A stretch of 64,000 nucleotides of DNA from Trujillonella endophytica (GCF_019799905.1 NZ_JABGCI010000004.1:338201-402200); one strand, 5' to 3'; shown: positions 32,240 to 41,833, numbered from the stretch's first letter. Program-made: numbers and translations. Notes: generated by a model from the letters alone, not told the origin.

Positions 32240-32265
32240 GGAGAGTCGCCGTTTCTCGACTCTCC
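32240..32265 (+). promoter_or_regulatory. Hairpin directly before the ribosome site of the chemoreceptor gene
   Basis: ggagagtcg (32240-32248) pairs with cgactctcc (32257-32265) around an 8-base loop; CGGAGG follows at 32266 and the ATG at 32278. It could modulate access to the ribosome site or mRNA stability. Confidence 0.4.
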
Positions 32266-32277
32266 CGGAGGACCCCC

Positions 32278-33831
32278 ATGTGGCGTCGCACCGACCCCGC
32301 ACCGCTCGCCACGGCGGGGCCCGTTCCCATGCCCCGCGACGTCGAGGCACTGGAGCAGGTGATCGCGGCCCTGGACCAGGGCGTCACCGGGGAGACCGAC
32401 GCCCACGTCACGGTGACGACCACGATGGTCGGCGCGCTGGGCCTGGCCTACGGCGGCATCTGGATGCCCGCCGAGGGCGGCTTCCGGCTCGTCGCCGAGC
32501 ACGGTGACCTCAGCTCCGCGATGGCCGCGCGCTGGCGGCGCGAGGACGTCATGACCCCCGACGACGGTCTCGGCGGTCAGGCCATGCGCGAGCGGCGCGC
32601 GGTGCTCCTGGACCCGGCCACCGACACGCGCACCTGCCTGCGCTGGGCCACCGCGGTGGCCGCGGGCGCCCGGACCGGCTGCGTGCTGCCCATCGTCGAG
32701 GACGGCCGGGTGGTGGCCCTGCAGGAGTACTACTCCCGCGGCGAGCTCCCCTTCTTCGGGGGCCGCGTGGAGAAGTGGAAGGCGATCGGGCGGGTCGCCG
32801 CGCACGCCCGGCGCGCCGCGCTCACCGCCGCGCAGCTGCAGGAGACGCTGCACGACCGGGAGGCCGTCACCACCGTCGTCAGCCGGGTCGGCGAGGCCCA
32901 CGACGAGCAGTCGGCCCTGCGCACCGCGCTCGAGACGGTCCGTACCGCGTTCGGCTGGGCCTACGGGTCCTACTGGGCCCTGGACGAGCAGGAGAACGTC
33001 CTGCGGTTCAGCGTCGAGTCCGGCTCGGCCGGGGAGGAGTTCCGGCGGGTCACCCTCGCCGCCAGCTTCGCCGAGGGCGTCGGGCTCTCCGGGCGCGCGT
33101 GGCGCAAGCGCGACCTCGTCTTCGTCCGGGACCTCGCCGAGGTGACCGACTGCGTGCGCCGTCCGGCGGCGCAGAAGGCGGGCGTCAAGTCCGGCGTCTG
33201 CTTCCCGATCCTGTCCGACGGCCGCGTCGTGGGGACCATGGACTTCTTCGTCACCGAGACGATCGAGCTGTCCGAGTCCCGCGCCTCCGCGCTGCGCAAC
33301 GTGCAGCAGTTGGTCTCCCAGCGGCTGGACATCCTCCGCCGGGCCGAGGCCGACGCCGTGAACTCCCGGGCGCTGCTGGAGACCGTCTCGCGGCTGCGCG
33401 AGGCCGCCGACGAGGCGGGCCGGGTCGCCGAGAGCGCCGTCACCCAGGCCTCGGCGATGACCGCGGAGGTCGCGGCGCTGGGCACCGCCTCGGCGGCGGT
33501 CGGCGACGTCATCCAGATCATCTCGGGCATCGCCGACCAGACGAACCTGCTCGCGCTGAACGCCACCATCGAGGCCGCGCGGGCCGGTGAGCTCGGCCGG
33601 GGGTTCGCCGTCGTCGCCAGCGAGGTCAAGGACCTGGCTCGGGAGACCGCCGCGGCCACCAAGAAGGTGTCCGAGCAGATCGCCGGCATCCAGGTCAGCA
33701 GCGAGCAGGTGTCGGCCGGCATCCACGCCACCGGCGAGGTGATCGGTCAGCTCGACGCGGTGCAGACCCGCATGGGTGAGGTGCTCGAGCAGCAGGTGCA
33801 GATGGCGCAGGCGTTCGAGAACCGCCGCTGA
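32278..33831 (+). CDS. Soluble GAF-GAF methyl-accepting chemotaxis-type receptor
   Basis: 517 residues. Two GAF domains in tandem: about 25-180 ([20 protein letters not shown] ... [20 protein letters not shown]) and about 200-355 ([20 protein letters not shown] ... [20 protein letters not shown]). A short MCP signalling domain follows (about 375-515) with the hairpin tip [35 protein letters not shown]. No TM segment and no HAMP domain, so it is a cytoplasmic sensor. The signalling helix bundle is shorter than in standard receptors, with few adaptation heptads. GAF ligands could be small molecules or redox signals. No che genes or flagellar genes are in this window; it may act with che genes elsewhere or with the pilus. 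Confidence 0.9.
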   Translation: MWRRTDPAPLATAGPVPMPRDVEALEQVIAALDQGVTGETDAHVTVTTTMVGALGLAYGGIWMPAEGGFRLVAEHGDLSSAMAARWRREDVMTPDDGLGGQAMRERRAVLLDPATDTRTCLRWATAVAAGARTGCVLPIVEDGRVVALQEYYSRGELPFFGGRVEKWKAIGRVAAHARRAALTAAQLQETLHDREAVTTVVSRVGEAHDEQSALRTALETVRTAFGWAYGSYWALDEQENVLRFSVESGSAGEEFRRVTLAASFAEGVGLSGRAWRKRDLVFVRDLAEVTDCVRRPAAQKAGVKSGVCFPILSDGRVVGTMDFFVTETIELSESRASALRNVQQLVSQRLDILRRAEADAVNSRALLETVSRLREAADEAGRVAESAVTQASAMTAEVAALGTASAAVGDVIQIISGIADQTNLLALNATIEAARAGELGRGFAVVASEVKDLARETAAATKKVSEQIAGIQVSSEQVSAGIHATGEVIGQLDAVQTRMGEVLEQQVQMAQAFENRR

Positions 33832-33846
33832 GCGCCGCCGGAGCGC

Positions 33847-34140
33847 TCAGGCCGGGTCGTCCGCGTCGTCCTCGCGGACGATGCGGGCGGCCGGCCGCGG
33901 CCGGCTGGGCGCGCTCGGGGCGGAGAACCCCGCCCGCTTGTGCGTGCCGTCGCAGAACGGCTTGATGCCGGACTTGCCGCAGCGACACAGCGCCACCGTG
34001 TCCCGGCCCGGGTCGATCTCGACGCCGTCGGGGTCGACGAGGCGGAAGTCGCCGCGCACGATCAGCGGTCCGTCCCGGTAGGGCGTGATGGTCGCGCCCC
34101 GCTCCTGCGCGGCGGGCGGGTCGTCCTGGGCCTGTGTCAC
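33847..34140 (-). CDS. CDGSH iron-sulfur domain protein
   Basis: 97 residues from a GTG at 34140 with GGGGAGGGG upstream; the longer reading to 34176 has no such site. The CDGSH cluster motif is complete: CRCGKSGIKPFCDGTHK (three Cys and one His ligating a 2Fe-2S cluster). The N-terminal part has ITPYRDGPLIVRGDFRLVDP, the beta strand preceding the motif in bacterial single-domain members. Such proteins act as redox-active or cluster-transfer proteins, with poorly known partners. Soluble. Convergent with the chemoreceptor gene. Confidence 0.9.
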   Translation of the reverse strand: MTQAQDDPPAAQERGATITPYRDGPLIVRGDFRLVDPDGVEIDPGRDTVALCRCGKSGIKPFCDGTHKRAGFSAPSAPSRPRPAARIVREDDADDPA

Positions 34141-34194
34141 GCCCCCTCCCCTGCCCGGGCGGTCACCGTCGCACACCCCGGTCCGCCGGCGGTG

Positions 34195-37100
34195 TCACCC
34201 GCCGGCGGGCTGCCCGTAGAACACCTGTTCCACGACCGTCCGGGCGTGCCGGGTGGTCCGCCGGTACTCGTCGAGGAACTGCCCGGGGTCGACGTCGGGC
34301 CCGGCCCCACTGGCCCGCGCGACCCCCGCCAGCTCCACACCGGGACGGGGCAGCTGGTCGCTCGGCCGGCCGCGCACCAGGAACACCGCGTTCCGGGCCC
34401 GCGTCGCCAGCTCCCAGGAGGCCCGCAGCGCCTCACCCTGCCCGGCGTCGAGGTGTCCGGCGGCCACCAGCTCGGCCAGCCCGTCGACGGTGGAGGTGGT
34501 CCGCAGCCGCTCGTCCCCGGCGGCGTGCTGCAGCTGCAGCAACTGGACGGTCCACTCGACGTCGGCGAGCCCCCCGCGGCCGAGCTTGGTGTGCGTGGCC
34601 GGGTCGGCGCCGCGCGGCAGCCGCTCCCGCTCCACCCGTGCCTTGATGCGGCGGATCTCGGCGACCTGATCGGTGCTCAGCCCGGCGGACGGGTAGCGGA
34701 TGCGCTCGACCATCTCCACGAACGCCGCCCCGAGGGCGTCGTCCCCGGCGACGGGCACCGCACGCAGCAACGCCTGGACCTCCCACACCGACACCCAGCG
34801 CTCGTAGTACTCCCGGAAGGCGTCGAGGCTGCGGACCAGGGCGCCCTGCCGACCCTCGGGACGCAGGTCGGCGTCGACCTCGAACGCGGGGTCGGGGGCG
34901 GGCTCGCCGAGCAGCCGGCGCAGCGTGTGGGCCACGGCGTTGGCCGCGGCCGTCGCCTTCGACTCGTCGGCCCCCTCGCGCGCCCGGTGGACGAACAGGA
35001 CGTCGGCGTCGGAGCCGTAGCCCATCTCGCCCCCGCCCAGCCGCCCCATGCCGATGACGGCGAGGTCCATCGGCATGTCCTCGACGGCGATCCCGGACTG
35101 GGTGGCATGGGCTCGGACGGCGACGTCGAGGCCGACCTGCAGCGTGGCGACGGCGATGTCGGTCAGCGCCCGGCCCACCCGGACGACGTCCAGCCGGCCC
35201 AGCAGATCCGCCGACGACACCCGGAGCAGCTCCTGGCGGCGCAGCCCGCGCAGCACGCGGATCCCCGCCTCCGGGTCCGGTGCCCGGCCGGCCGCCTGCC
35301 GCCACGCGCGGGTGAGGACGTCGGCGGTGCGGGGCTCGAGCTCGTCGTCGTCGGCCAGGAGCCGCAGCGCCTCGGGCGCCCGGGTCAGCAGCCCGGCCAC
35401 GTACTGGCTGGAGCCGAGCAGCTGGGCCAGCCGCTCGACCACCTGCCCCTCGTCGCGGAGCAGGCGCAGGAACCACTGGTTGCCGCCGAGCGCCTCGCTG
35501 ACCTGCCGGTAGGCCAGCAGCCCCGCGTCGGGGTCGGGACAGGCGGCCAGCGTCTGCAGGACCACCGGGAGGAGGTACTTCTGCATCGACGCCGATCGGG
35601 AGACGCCGCCGGTGAGCGCGCCCATGTGCCGCAGCGCCCCCTCCGCGTCGGCGAAGCCGAGCGCGCGCAGCCAGTCACCGGCCGCCTTCGACCCCAGCTG
35701 CGCGGCCTCCGCCGGCACCTTCGCCACCGCCGAGAGCAGCGGGCGGTAGAAGAGCTTCTCGTGCAGCCGGCGCACCTCGCGGGTGTGCAGCGCCAGCTCG
35801 GCGTCGAGCACCGCGACCGCGTCGCCCCGCTGGTCGGGCTTGTAGCCCAGCGAGCGCGCCAGCCAGCGCAGCTGCTGCTCGTCGGTGGGCAGCAGGTGGG
35901 TGCGGCGCAGCCGGAGCAGCTGCAGCCGGTGCTCCACGGTGCGCAGGAAGCGGTAGGAGGCGATCAGCGTGGCCGCGTCGTCGCGGCCGACGTAGCCGCC
36001 CGCCGACAGCGCCATGAGCGCCGGCAGGGTGCCGCCGACGCGCAGCCGGACGTCGGCGCGGCCGTGCACCATCTGCAGGAGCTGGACGGCGAACTCCACG
36101 TCGCGCAGCCCGCCGCGACCCAGCTTGAGCTCGCGGGCGGCGTGGCCGACCGGGATGTTGGCCTCCACCCGCCGCCGCATGGCCTGCACCTCGGCCACGA
36201 ACCCGGGCCGGTCACCCGCCTCCCAGACCCGCGGGAACAGCTCGTCGACGTAGGCGCGGCCCAGGTCCGGGTCACCGGCGACCGGCCGCATCTTCAGCAG
36301 CGCCTGGAACTCCCAGGTGTGCGCCCACTGCCGGTAGTAGCTGGCGTGGCCGTTGAGCGTGCGGACCAGTGCGCCCGCCTTGCCCTCGGGACGCAGCGCG
36401 GCGTCGACCTCCCACGCCGCCTCCCGGCAGATCCGCATGAGGGCCGCGGCCACCCGGGTGGCGCTGCTCAACGCGGGCGCCTCGGGGTCGGAGGGGTCGA
36501 CCGGCTCGGCGACGAAGACGACGTCGACGTCGCTGACGTAGTTCAGCTCCCGACCACCGGTCTTGCCGAGCGCGATGACCGCCAGCCGGCAGGGGGCGGC
36601 CGTGGCCGGCTGCTCGGCGACGGCGATCGCCAGGCCCGCGGTGAGGACGGCGGCGGCGATGTCGGCCAGCTCGGCCGCGGCCTCCTCGGCGGCCAGCCCG
36701 TCCCCGAGGTCGCGGCCGGCCAGCGACAGGATGGCCCGGCGGTAGGCCAGCCGGAGGGCGGCGACCCGCTGCGGGCCGGCGTCCGGCGCGGCCTTGCCCA
36801 GCCGCACCCCCCACGGCGGGTCGTCGGGGTCGGCGCCGACCGCCCCCAGCATCTGCCGCTGCAGCCCCATCGCCGTGGGCCGGCTGGCGCCGCGCCCCTC
36901 GCCGTCGCCGTCGAGCTCGGTCCAGTCGACCGGGTGGGCGGCCAGGTGGTCCGCGAGCCCGGAGCTCGCGCCGAGCACCGCCAGCAGGCGGCTGCGCAGC
37001 ACGGCCGAGCCGCGCAGCCGGGCCAGCAGCGACGCAGCGGCGCCGCCGCCGGGGTCGTGCCGGTCGAGGGCCTCGACGAGTCGGCGCAGGGAGAACACCG

Positions 37101-37296
37101 CGAGGTCCGGGTCGCCGGCGCGGGCCAGCGCGGAGACCACCGAGCCGGCCTCGGGGTCGGCGGGCTCGTTGCGCTCCAGGTCCCACAGCCCGAGCGCCGG
37201 GTCCGACAGCAGCTCGGCGGCCCTCTCGCCGTCGGTGAAGCCGAACCGGGCCAGCCGGACGACGGCCCGCCGCGGGATCTCCCGCGAGGTGGTCAC
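34195..37296 (-). CDS. glnE: Bifunctional glutamine-synthetase adenylyltransferase/deadenylyltransferase GlnE
   Basis: 1033 residues from a GTG at 37296, which overlaps the stop of the amidotransferase gene (GTGA); the open frame continuing upstream is a shadow. Two nucleotidyltransferase halves are visible. The N-terminal half has VIALGKTGGRELNYVSDVDVVFV (about 238-260; the GxxxxNxxSDxD form), and the C-terminal half has AVIGMGRLGGGEMGYGSDADVLFVH (about 742-766). Each is followed by a DAALRPEGKAG- or DADLRPEGRQG-type block. One half removes and the other adds AMP on the GlnA tyrosine, which is present in this window. Normal length for actinobacteria. A central linker and the C-terminal adenylylation domain appear intact. 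Confidence 0.97.
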   Translation of the reverse strand: MTTSREIPRRAVVRLARFGFTDGERAAELLSDPALGLWDLERNEPADPEAGSVVSALARAGDPDLAVFSLRRLVEALDRHDPGGGAAASLLARLRGSAVLRSRLLAVLGASSGLADHLAAHPVDWTELDGDGEGRGASRPTAMGLQRQMLGAVGADPDDPPWGVRLGKAAPDAGPQRVAALRLAYRRAILSLAGRDLGDGLAAEEAAAELADIAAAVLTAGLAIAVAEQPATAAPCRLAVIALGKTGGRELNYVSDVDVVFVAEPVDPSDPEAPALSSATRVAAALMRICREAAWEVDAALRPEGKAGALVRTLNGHASYYRQWAHTWEFQALLKMRPVAGDPDLGRAYVDELFPRVWEAGDRPGFVAEVQAMRRRVEANIPVGHAARELKLGRGGLRDVEFAVQLLQMVHGRADVRLRVGGTLPALMALSAGGYVGRDDAATLIASYRFLRTVEHRLQLLRLRRTHLLPTDEQQLRWLARSLGYKPDQRGDAVAVLDAELALHTREVRRLHEKLFYRPLLSAVAKVPAEAAQLGSKAAGDWLRALGFADAEGALRHMGALTGGVSRSASMQKYLLPVVLQTLAACPDPDAGLLAYRQVSEALGGNQWFLRLLRDEGQVVERLAQLLGSSQYVAGLLTRAPEALRLLADDDELEPRTADVLTRAWRQAAGRAPDPEAGIRVLRGLRRQELLRVSSADLLGRLDVVRVGRALTDIAVATLQVGLDVAVRAHATQSGIAVEDMPMDLAVIGMGRLGGGEMGYGSDADVLFVHRAREGADESKATAAANAVAHTLRRLLGEPAPDPAFEVDADLRPEGRQGALVRSLDAFREYYERWVSVWEVQALLRAVPVAGDDALGAAFVEMVERIRYPSAGLSTDQVAEIRRIKARVERERLPRGADPATHTKLGRGGLADVEWTVQLLQLQHAAGDERLRTTSTVDGLAELVAAGHLDAGQGEALRASWELATRARNAVFLVRGRPSDQLPRPGVELAGVARASGAGPDVDPGQFLDEYRRTTRHARTVVEQVFYGQPAGG

Positions 37297-38036
37297 GCGG
37301 ACGCCCCGTGCGCGCTGCGCACCAGGTCGGCGAAGCGCTCGGCGAACGGCGCCCACACCTCGGCGAGGTCGTCGGCGGCCGCCGCGGCGCGGGCCTCGTG
37401 CTCCGCGGGGTCGTACGGGGACGCGGCCACCCCCACGGCGTCGCTGTCGGCCCAGGCCCGCACCATCTCCGGGGTCGTCTCGACGTGGAACTGCAGCGCG
37501 TAGCCGTGCCGTCCGACCCGGAAGGCCTGGTAGGGGTACATCGGGCTGCTCGCCAGCAGGACCGCCCCGGGGGGCAGCTCGCAGATCTCGTCGTGGTGCC
37601 ACTGGACGACGTCGGGCGACAGCGGCAGCGGCCGGAACAGCGGATCGGCGTCGGCGGCGTCCCGTTTGGCGACGAGCGTCGCGCCCACCTCGGGGCCCTC
37701 GACCCCCACCCGCACCCGCCCGCCCCCGGCCAGCGCCAGCAGCTGTGCGCCCAGGCAGACGCCGAGCGCGGGGAGGTCGGCGGCGAGCGCCTGGGCCAGC
37801 AGGTGCCGGACGCCGACCAGTTCCGGGGAGGTCTCGTCGTCGTCCAGGGACGACTGCGGGCCGCCCATCACCAGCAGCCCGTCGTGCCCGGTGAGGTCGG
37901 CGGGCAGCTCGTCCCCCTCGCGCACACACCGCACGTCCAGCTCCAGACCGGCCGCACGCAGCCACTCCCCCAGCCGGGCCGGTGGGTCGGTCGGGCTCGG
38001 GACGACGACGAGCAGGCGGGCGGGGCGGTCGGGCAC
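37293..38036 (-). CDS. Class I glutamine amidotransferase-like protein
   Basis: 247 residues from a GTG at 38036. The triad of class I glutaminases is visible: nucleophile Cys in ALGVCLGAQLLALAGGGRV (about 97-115), the His of LQFHVETTPEM (about 191-201) and the Glu two residues on. GLLVMGGPQSSLDDDE (about 60-75) is the oxyanion strand. It resembles the GMP-synthase-type free-standing amidotransferases often annotated as GuaA-like. TAACCT ends seven bases before the start with no ribosome site, suggesting a leaderless transcript. The stop overlaps the glnE start, so glnE is co-transcribed. The acceptor substrate is unknown. Confidence 0.9.
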   Translation of the reverse strand: MPDRPARLLVVVPSPTDPPARLGEWLRAAGLELDVRCVREGDELPADLTGHDGLLVMGGPQSSLDDDETSPELVGVRHLLAQALAADLPALGVCLGAQLLALAGGGRVRVGVEGPEVGATLVAKRDAADADPLFRPLPLSPDVVQWHHDEICELPPGAVLLASSPMYPYQAFRVGRHGYALQFHVETTPEMVRAWADSDAVGVAASPYDPAEHEARAAAAADDLAEVWAPFAERFADLVRSAHGASA

Positions 38037-38043
38037 GCCGTCG

Positions 38044-38049
38044 AGGTTA
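38044..38049 (-). promoter_or_regulatory. Candidate -10 element of a leaderless promoter (amidotransferase-glnE)
   Basis: On the minus strand TAACCT is followed by CGACGGC and the GTG start. No Shine-Dalgarno sequence is present. This would be the promoter of the amidotransferase-glnE operon. Confidence 0.5.
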
Positions 38050-38092
38050 GTGCCGCGGCGGCGGCCGGCCGTCCCCGTCCGGGGCGGCGGGC

Positions 38093-39880
38093 TCAGGGGG
38101 CGGCCGCCGGCCACGGCGTGCCGACCATCACGCCGCTCAGGCACACCGTGCCCTCCGGGACGCCGCTGACCCGCGCGGTCACGGGCCCCTCCAGCCCGGT
38201 GACCACGAAGAACGCCTGCGCGTAGCCCGGAGGGACCGTCAGCACCTGCTCGTCGCCGCCGACCGCCACGTGCAGGGCCGTCGGCCGATCGGTCAGGTAG
38301 CCCAGGCGGAGGACCACGGGCCCCGGCGCCCCGCCGACGACGTCCCCGATCCACTGCTCCTCGGCCCCCGCCGACCATCCGCAGTCCGGGAAGGGGCCGG
38401 GTGGCTGCACCTGGGGCTCGAGCAGGGTGATCGGCCGGAGGTCCCCCTCCCCGTCGAACATCCGCAGGTCGGTCCCGGGCTCGTCGAGACGCCGGGGGGA
38501 GCCGACGGCCCGGAGCAGCACCGCCACGTCGGCACTGGACGCCATGACGACGGAACCGGGGAGCCGGCTGTTGACGACCGACGCGTCCGGGTCCGCCTCC
38601 ACCGCCCGCAGCACGCCGGCGACGTACTCCCGGGTCTCCCGGTGCTGCAGCTCGGGGGCGAGCAACGAGCTGGAGAGGAGGCACCCGGCCACCAGGACTC
38701 CCGTCACCAGCGCGACGGGCAGCGGCGAGGCCACGGGGGCGCTCGGGCGGTGCCGGGCGCGGGTGAGCAGCGGCCCGCTGAAGGCGGCGCACACCCCGAT
38801 CGCGACGACGGGCAGGGCGTCGGTGACGTACCGGGGGTCCCGCGCGATGAGGTGGAGGTAGTCCCCACGCCCCAGCACCATCAGGGCGACGTCCACGGCG
38901 ACGTACCCGGTGACGAGGAGCCAGCCCTGCAGCGCCCGGGCCCCCCGCAGCCACACGCTGAGCAGGACCAGTCCGGCGGCCAGCGCCGCGGCGAGGACGG
39001 CGAGACCGGTCCCGACCGCGGGGAAGGTGGTGTTCTCGGCGCCCGCGCCCGTCCAGGGGCCCCCGAGGAGTCCGGGCACCAGCATCCGGAAGACCGTCTC
39101 GCCGGTCCGTGAGACCAGCGTCCCCGTGTCGGGGAGGGGCACGTCGGGGGGGTCGACCACCGCGGCGTAGACCACCAGGTACCCGGCCAGGAGGACGCCG
39201 TGGGGCACGAGGTACGGCCAGGAGGCCCACAGCTGCCGGAGCCTGCGGCCGAGCGGCTGGCCCGCCCACTCCACGAGGACGACCACGACCAGCAGGGTGG
39301 GCACGATCAGGGCTGCCTTCTCCCAGAAGAACAGGCCCGTCCCGGAGCCGGCCACGGAGACCGTGGCCCACCGCCAGGAGTGCGTGCGCAGCGCGCGCAC
39401 CAGTCCGAGGACGGCAGTCAGCATGGTGATCTGCAGGGGCATCGCCTCCAGGCCGGCGGCCCACCACGTCGCGGCCGGGAGCGCCAGCGGCGTGAACAGG
39501 TAGCCGGCGAACGGCACCAGCACCCACGGCGACCGGCCGAACAGCTGCCGCAGCACCGCGAGCAGCAGGGCCGAGGCCACCACCTGCATCCCGAGCAGGG
39601 TCAGCGCCGCGGGGAGGAACGAGGGGCCGGCGTCCCGGCCGATCAGCCAGTAGACGAGGTTGGTCCCCATCTCCAGGTGGCCGTTGTGGTCCTTGACGAC
39701 GAACGCGCGGGACAGGCCCAGCCGGCCGGCCGCCTCCATGTGGATGAAGTCGTCCTGCCAGTAGTACGAGGGGAGGACGACCAGCGCTCGCACGACCGTC
39801 TGGAGCGCGATGAGCAGCACCCCGGCGACGAGCATCGGGTCGCGCCGCGCCAGCACGCGCACCGGCGAGCGATCGACCAC
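38093..39880 (-). CDS. Polytopic membrane protein, GT-C glycosyltransferase-like
   Basis: 595 residues with about 11 predicted TM helices followed by a soluble C-terminal region of about 170 residues. The first loop has YYWQDDFIHMEAAGRLGL, and an acidic DD motif in the first external loop is the hallmark of lipid-sugar-dependent GT-C enzymes. KDHNGHLEMGTNLVYWLIGR continues the loop. The C-terminal part looks beta-rich, as in several GT-C proteins of unknown acceptor. The family is too divergent for me to name. It probably transfers a sugar from polyprenyl phosphate to a cell-surface acceptor (inference). It lies between glnA2 and the amidotransferase gene; no sugar-nucleotide genes are near. 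Confidence 0.7.
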   Translation of the reverse strand: MVDRSPVRVLARRDPMLVAGVLLIALQTVVRALVVLPSYYWQDDFIHMEAAGRLGLSRAFVVKDHNGHLEMGTNLVYWLIGRDAGPSFLPAALTLLGMQVVASALLLAVLRQLFGRSPWVLVPFAGYLFTPLALPAATWWAAGLEAMPLQITMLTAVLGLVRALRTHSWRWATVSVAGSGTGLFFWEKAALIVPTLLVVVVLVEWAGQPLGRRLRQLWASWPYLVPHGVLLAGYLVVYAAVVDPPDVPLPDTGTLVSRTGETVFRMLVPGLLGGPWTGAGAENTTFPAVGTGLAVLAAALAAGLVLLSVWLRGARALQGWLLVTGYVAVDVALMVLGRGDYLHLIARDPRYVTDALPVVAIGVCAAFSGPLLTRARHRPSAPVASPLPVALVTGVLVAGCLLSSSLLAPELQHRETREYVAGVLRAVEADPDASVVNSRLPGSVVMASSADVAVLLRAVGSPRRLDEPGTDLRMFDGEGDLRPITLLEPQVQPPGPFPDCGWSAGAEEQWIGDVVGGAPGPVVLRLGYLTDRPTALHVAVGGDEQVLTVPPGYAQAFFVVTGLEGPVTARVSGVPEGTVCLSGVMVGTPWPAAAP

Positions 39881-39995
39881 CGCGCCTCCGTCCCGCGTCC
39901 GCTGGGCTGCGGGCCGGAGCCCGAGTGCGGCGATGGTGCCACGGCCACCTCGCTCGGGGAGATGGCCGCGACACCCACGGAGCCGCGGGGCCCGG

Positions 39996-41336
39996 TCAGA
40001 GGCCGGGCAGGTACCGCTTGAGCTCGAACGGCGTGACGTTCTGCCGGTAGGAGTTGAACTCCTCCCACTTGTTGCGGAGGAAGAACTGGAAGACGTGCTC
40101 GCCGAGGGTCTCGGCGACCAGCTCGCTGCCCTGCATCGCCGTCAGGGCCTCACCGAGGGAGACCGGCAGGTCCTCGTACCCGGCCGCGCGCCGCTCGGTG
40201 TCGGTCAGCGACCACACGTCGTCCTCGGCCTCGGGCGGCAGCTCGTAGCCCTTCTCGATCCCGCGGAGTCCGGCGGCCAGCAGGACGGCGAAGGTGAGGT
40301 ACGGGTTGCAGGCGGAGTCCGGCGAGCGGACCTCGACGCGGGCCGACTGGCCCTTGTTCGGCTTGTAGCTCGGCAGCCGGACCAGCGCCGAGCGGTTCGC
40401 CCGGCCCCAGGTCGCCGCGGTCGGTGCCTCGGTGCCGGCCAGCAGCCGCCGGTAGGAGTTCACCGTCTGGTTGGTGATCGCGGTGACCTCGCGGGCGTGG
40501 GTGAGCAGCCCGGCGATGAACTGCTTGCCGGTCGCCGACAGCTTCATCGGGTCGGCCGGGTCGTGGAAGGCGTTGCGGTCGCCCTCGAACAGCGACAGAT
40601 GGGTGTGCATCGCCGAGCCGGCCAGCTCGGTGAACGGCTTGGGCATGAAGGTGGCGTGCACGTCCTGCGCGAGCGCGACCTCACGGACGACGTGCCGCAG
40701 CGTCATGATGTTGTCGGCCATCGACAGGGCATCGGCGTAGCGCAGGTCGATCTCCTGCTGGCCCGGCGCCACCTCGTGGTGGCTGAACTCCACCGAGATG
40801 CCCATGGCCTCGAGCGCGAACACCGCCTCGCGGCGGAAGTCGTGCGCGACGTTGTGCGTGGACAGGTCGAAGTAGCCGCCGGTGTCGGCCGGCTTCGGCG
40901 GCCGGCCGTCGGTCGGCAGGTCCTCGAGGAGGAAGAACTCGACCTCGGGGTGGGTGTAGAAGGTGAACCCCATGTCCGCGGCCTTGCCCAGCGCCCGGCG
41001 CAGCACGTGGCGCGGGTCGGCCCACGACGGCGAGCCGTCGGGGAGCGTGATGTCGCAGAACATCCGCGCGGTGTCGCTCGGCTTCCCCGCGCGGGAGGGC
41101 ATGACCTGGAACGTGCCCGGGTCGGGCTTGGCGAGCATGTCGGACTCGTAGACCCGCGCGAAGCCCTCGATCGCCGAGCCGTCGAACCCGATGCCCTCCG
41201 CGAAGGCCGCCTCGATCTCCGCCGGGGCGACAGCGACGGCCTTGAGGTAGCCCGAGACGTCGGTGAACCACAGCCGCACGAAGCGGATGTCGCGTTCCTC
41301 GAGGGTGCGCAGGACGAACTCCTGCTGTCGGTCCAT
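39996..41336 (-). CDS. glnA2: Type I glutamine synthetase homologue GlnA2
   Basis: 446 residues. I choose the ATG at 41336 (MDRQQEFVLRTLEERDIRFV) because this is where the mycobacterial GlnA2 N-terminus begins and the length then matches it; an ATG three codons upstream is an alternative. GS motifs are all present: IGFDGSAIEGFARVYESDM, THPEVEFFLLEDLPTD, HATFMPKPFTELAGSAMH and RLPSYKPNKGQSARVEVRSP. At the adenylylation position, GlnA's [11 protein letters not shown] aligns with ATWGRANRSA, so Tyr is replaced by Trp. GlnE should therefore not control this enzyme, although glnE is nearby. GlnA2-type proteins are usually not essential for ammonia assimilation. Confidence 0.93.
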   Translation of the reverse strand: MDRQQEFVLRTLEERDIRFVRLWFTDVSGYLKAVAVAPAEIEAAFAEGIGFDGSAIEGFARVYESDMLAKPDPGTFQVMPSRAGKPSDTARMFCDITLPDGSPSWADPRHVLRRALGKAADMGFTFYTHPEVEFFLLEDLPTDGRPPKPADTGGYFDLSTHNVAHDFRREAVFALEAMGISVEFSHHEVAPGQQEIDLRYADALSMADNIMTLRHVVREVALAQDVHATFMPKPFTELAGSAMHTHLSLFEGDRNAFHDPADPMKLSATGKQFIAGLLTHAREVTAITNQTVNSYRRLLAGTEAPTAATWGRANRSALVRLPSYKPNKGQSARVEVRSPDSACNPYLTFAVLLAAGLRGIEKGYELPPEAEDDVWSLTDTERRAAGYEDLPVSLGEALTAMQGSELVAETLGEHVFQFFLRNKWEEFNSYRQNVTPFELKRYLPGL

Positions 41337-41449
41337 GCTCGCCATGATCCAGTCCGCTCGTTTCCGGGGTGTGTCGCTCCCCCACAGCCTGCCCGGTCCG
41401 GCGCTCCCGCACACGGCGGGACGCACGCGTGTCGACGTCCGGCGCCGCC

Positions 41450-41833
41450 TCAGGCCGGTCGCGGGCGCCCGGCTCGGTGCGTCGCGACGGCGAGCGCAGC
41501 CTCCAGGACGGCGAACGCCCCGGTCGGCCACGCCGGCAGTGACCGCTCGGCGGCAGCGCCGGCCAGCCGGGCAAGGGCCATACCGGCGCTCGCGTCCCGG
41601 ACCAGCCCGAGCGCGCCGGAGTCGCGCTCGGAGCCCGGCCGCCCAGCGGCCAGCAGCGCAGCGGCGAAGGCGAACGGGATGCCGGCGTAGACGGCCCGCA
41701 CCTCGCTGCGCGCGGCCGGGGTGGCCGCGACGCCACCGAAGACGGCCGGGACCCGCGCCGGCGCCACGGTGGCGACCACGCCGATGACGGCGTACGCCAG
41801 GGCGGCCGACCGGCGCAGCGTGGCGGGGGACAC
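41450..41833 (-). CDS. DUF4345-like small membrane protein
   Basis: 127 residues from a GTG at 41833, with TAGCCT six bases upstream (leaderless type). About four hydrophobic helices. AALAYAVIGVVATVAPARVP near the N-terminus and SEVRAVYAGIPFAFAAALLAA in the middle match the DUF4345 pattern (a helix pair with a conserved Arg-Ala-x-Tyr-Gly/Ala motif). Function unknown. Divergent from nadE. Confidence 0.75.
   Translation of the reverse strand: MSPATLRRSAALAYAVIGVVATVAPARVPAVFGGVAATPAARSEVRAVYAGIPFAFAAALLAAGRPGSERDSGALGLVRDASAGMALARLAGAAAERSLPAWPTGAFAVLEAALAVATHRAGRPRPA

Noticed and set aside
41349..41449. GTTTC-type motif before glnA2 as a GlnR site
   Set aside because: Only one half (GAAAC on the minus strand) is present and the partner half is absent.
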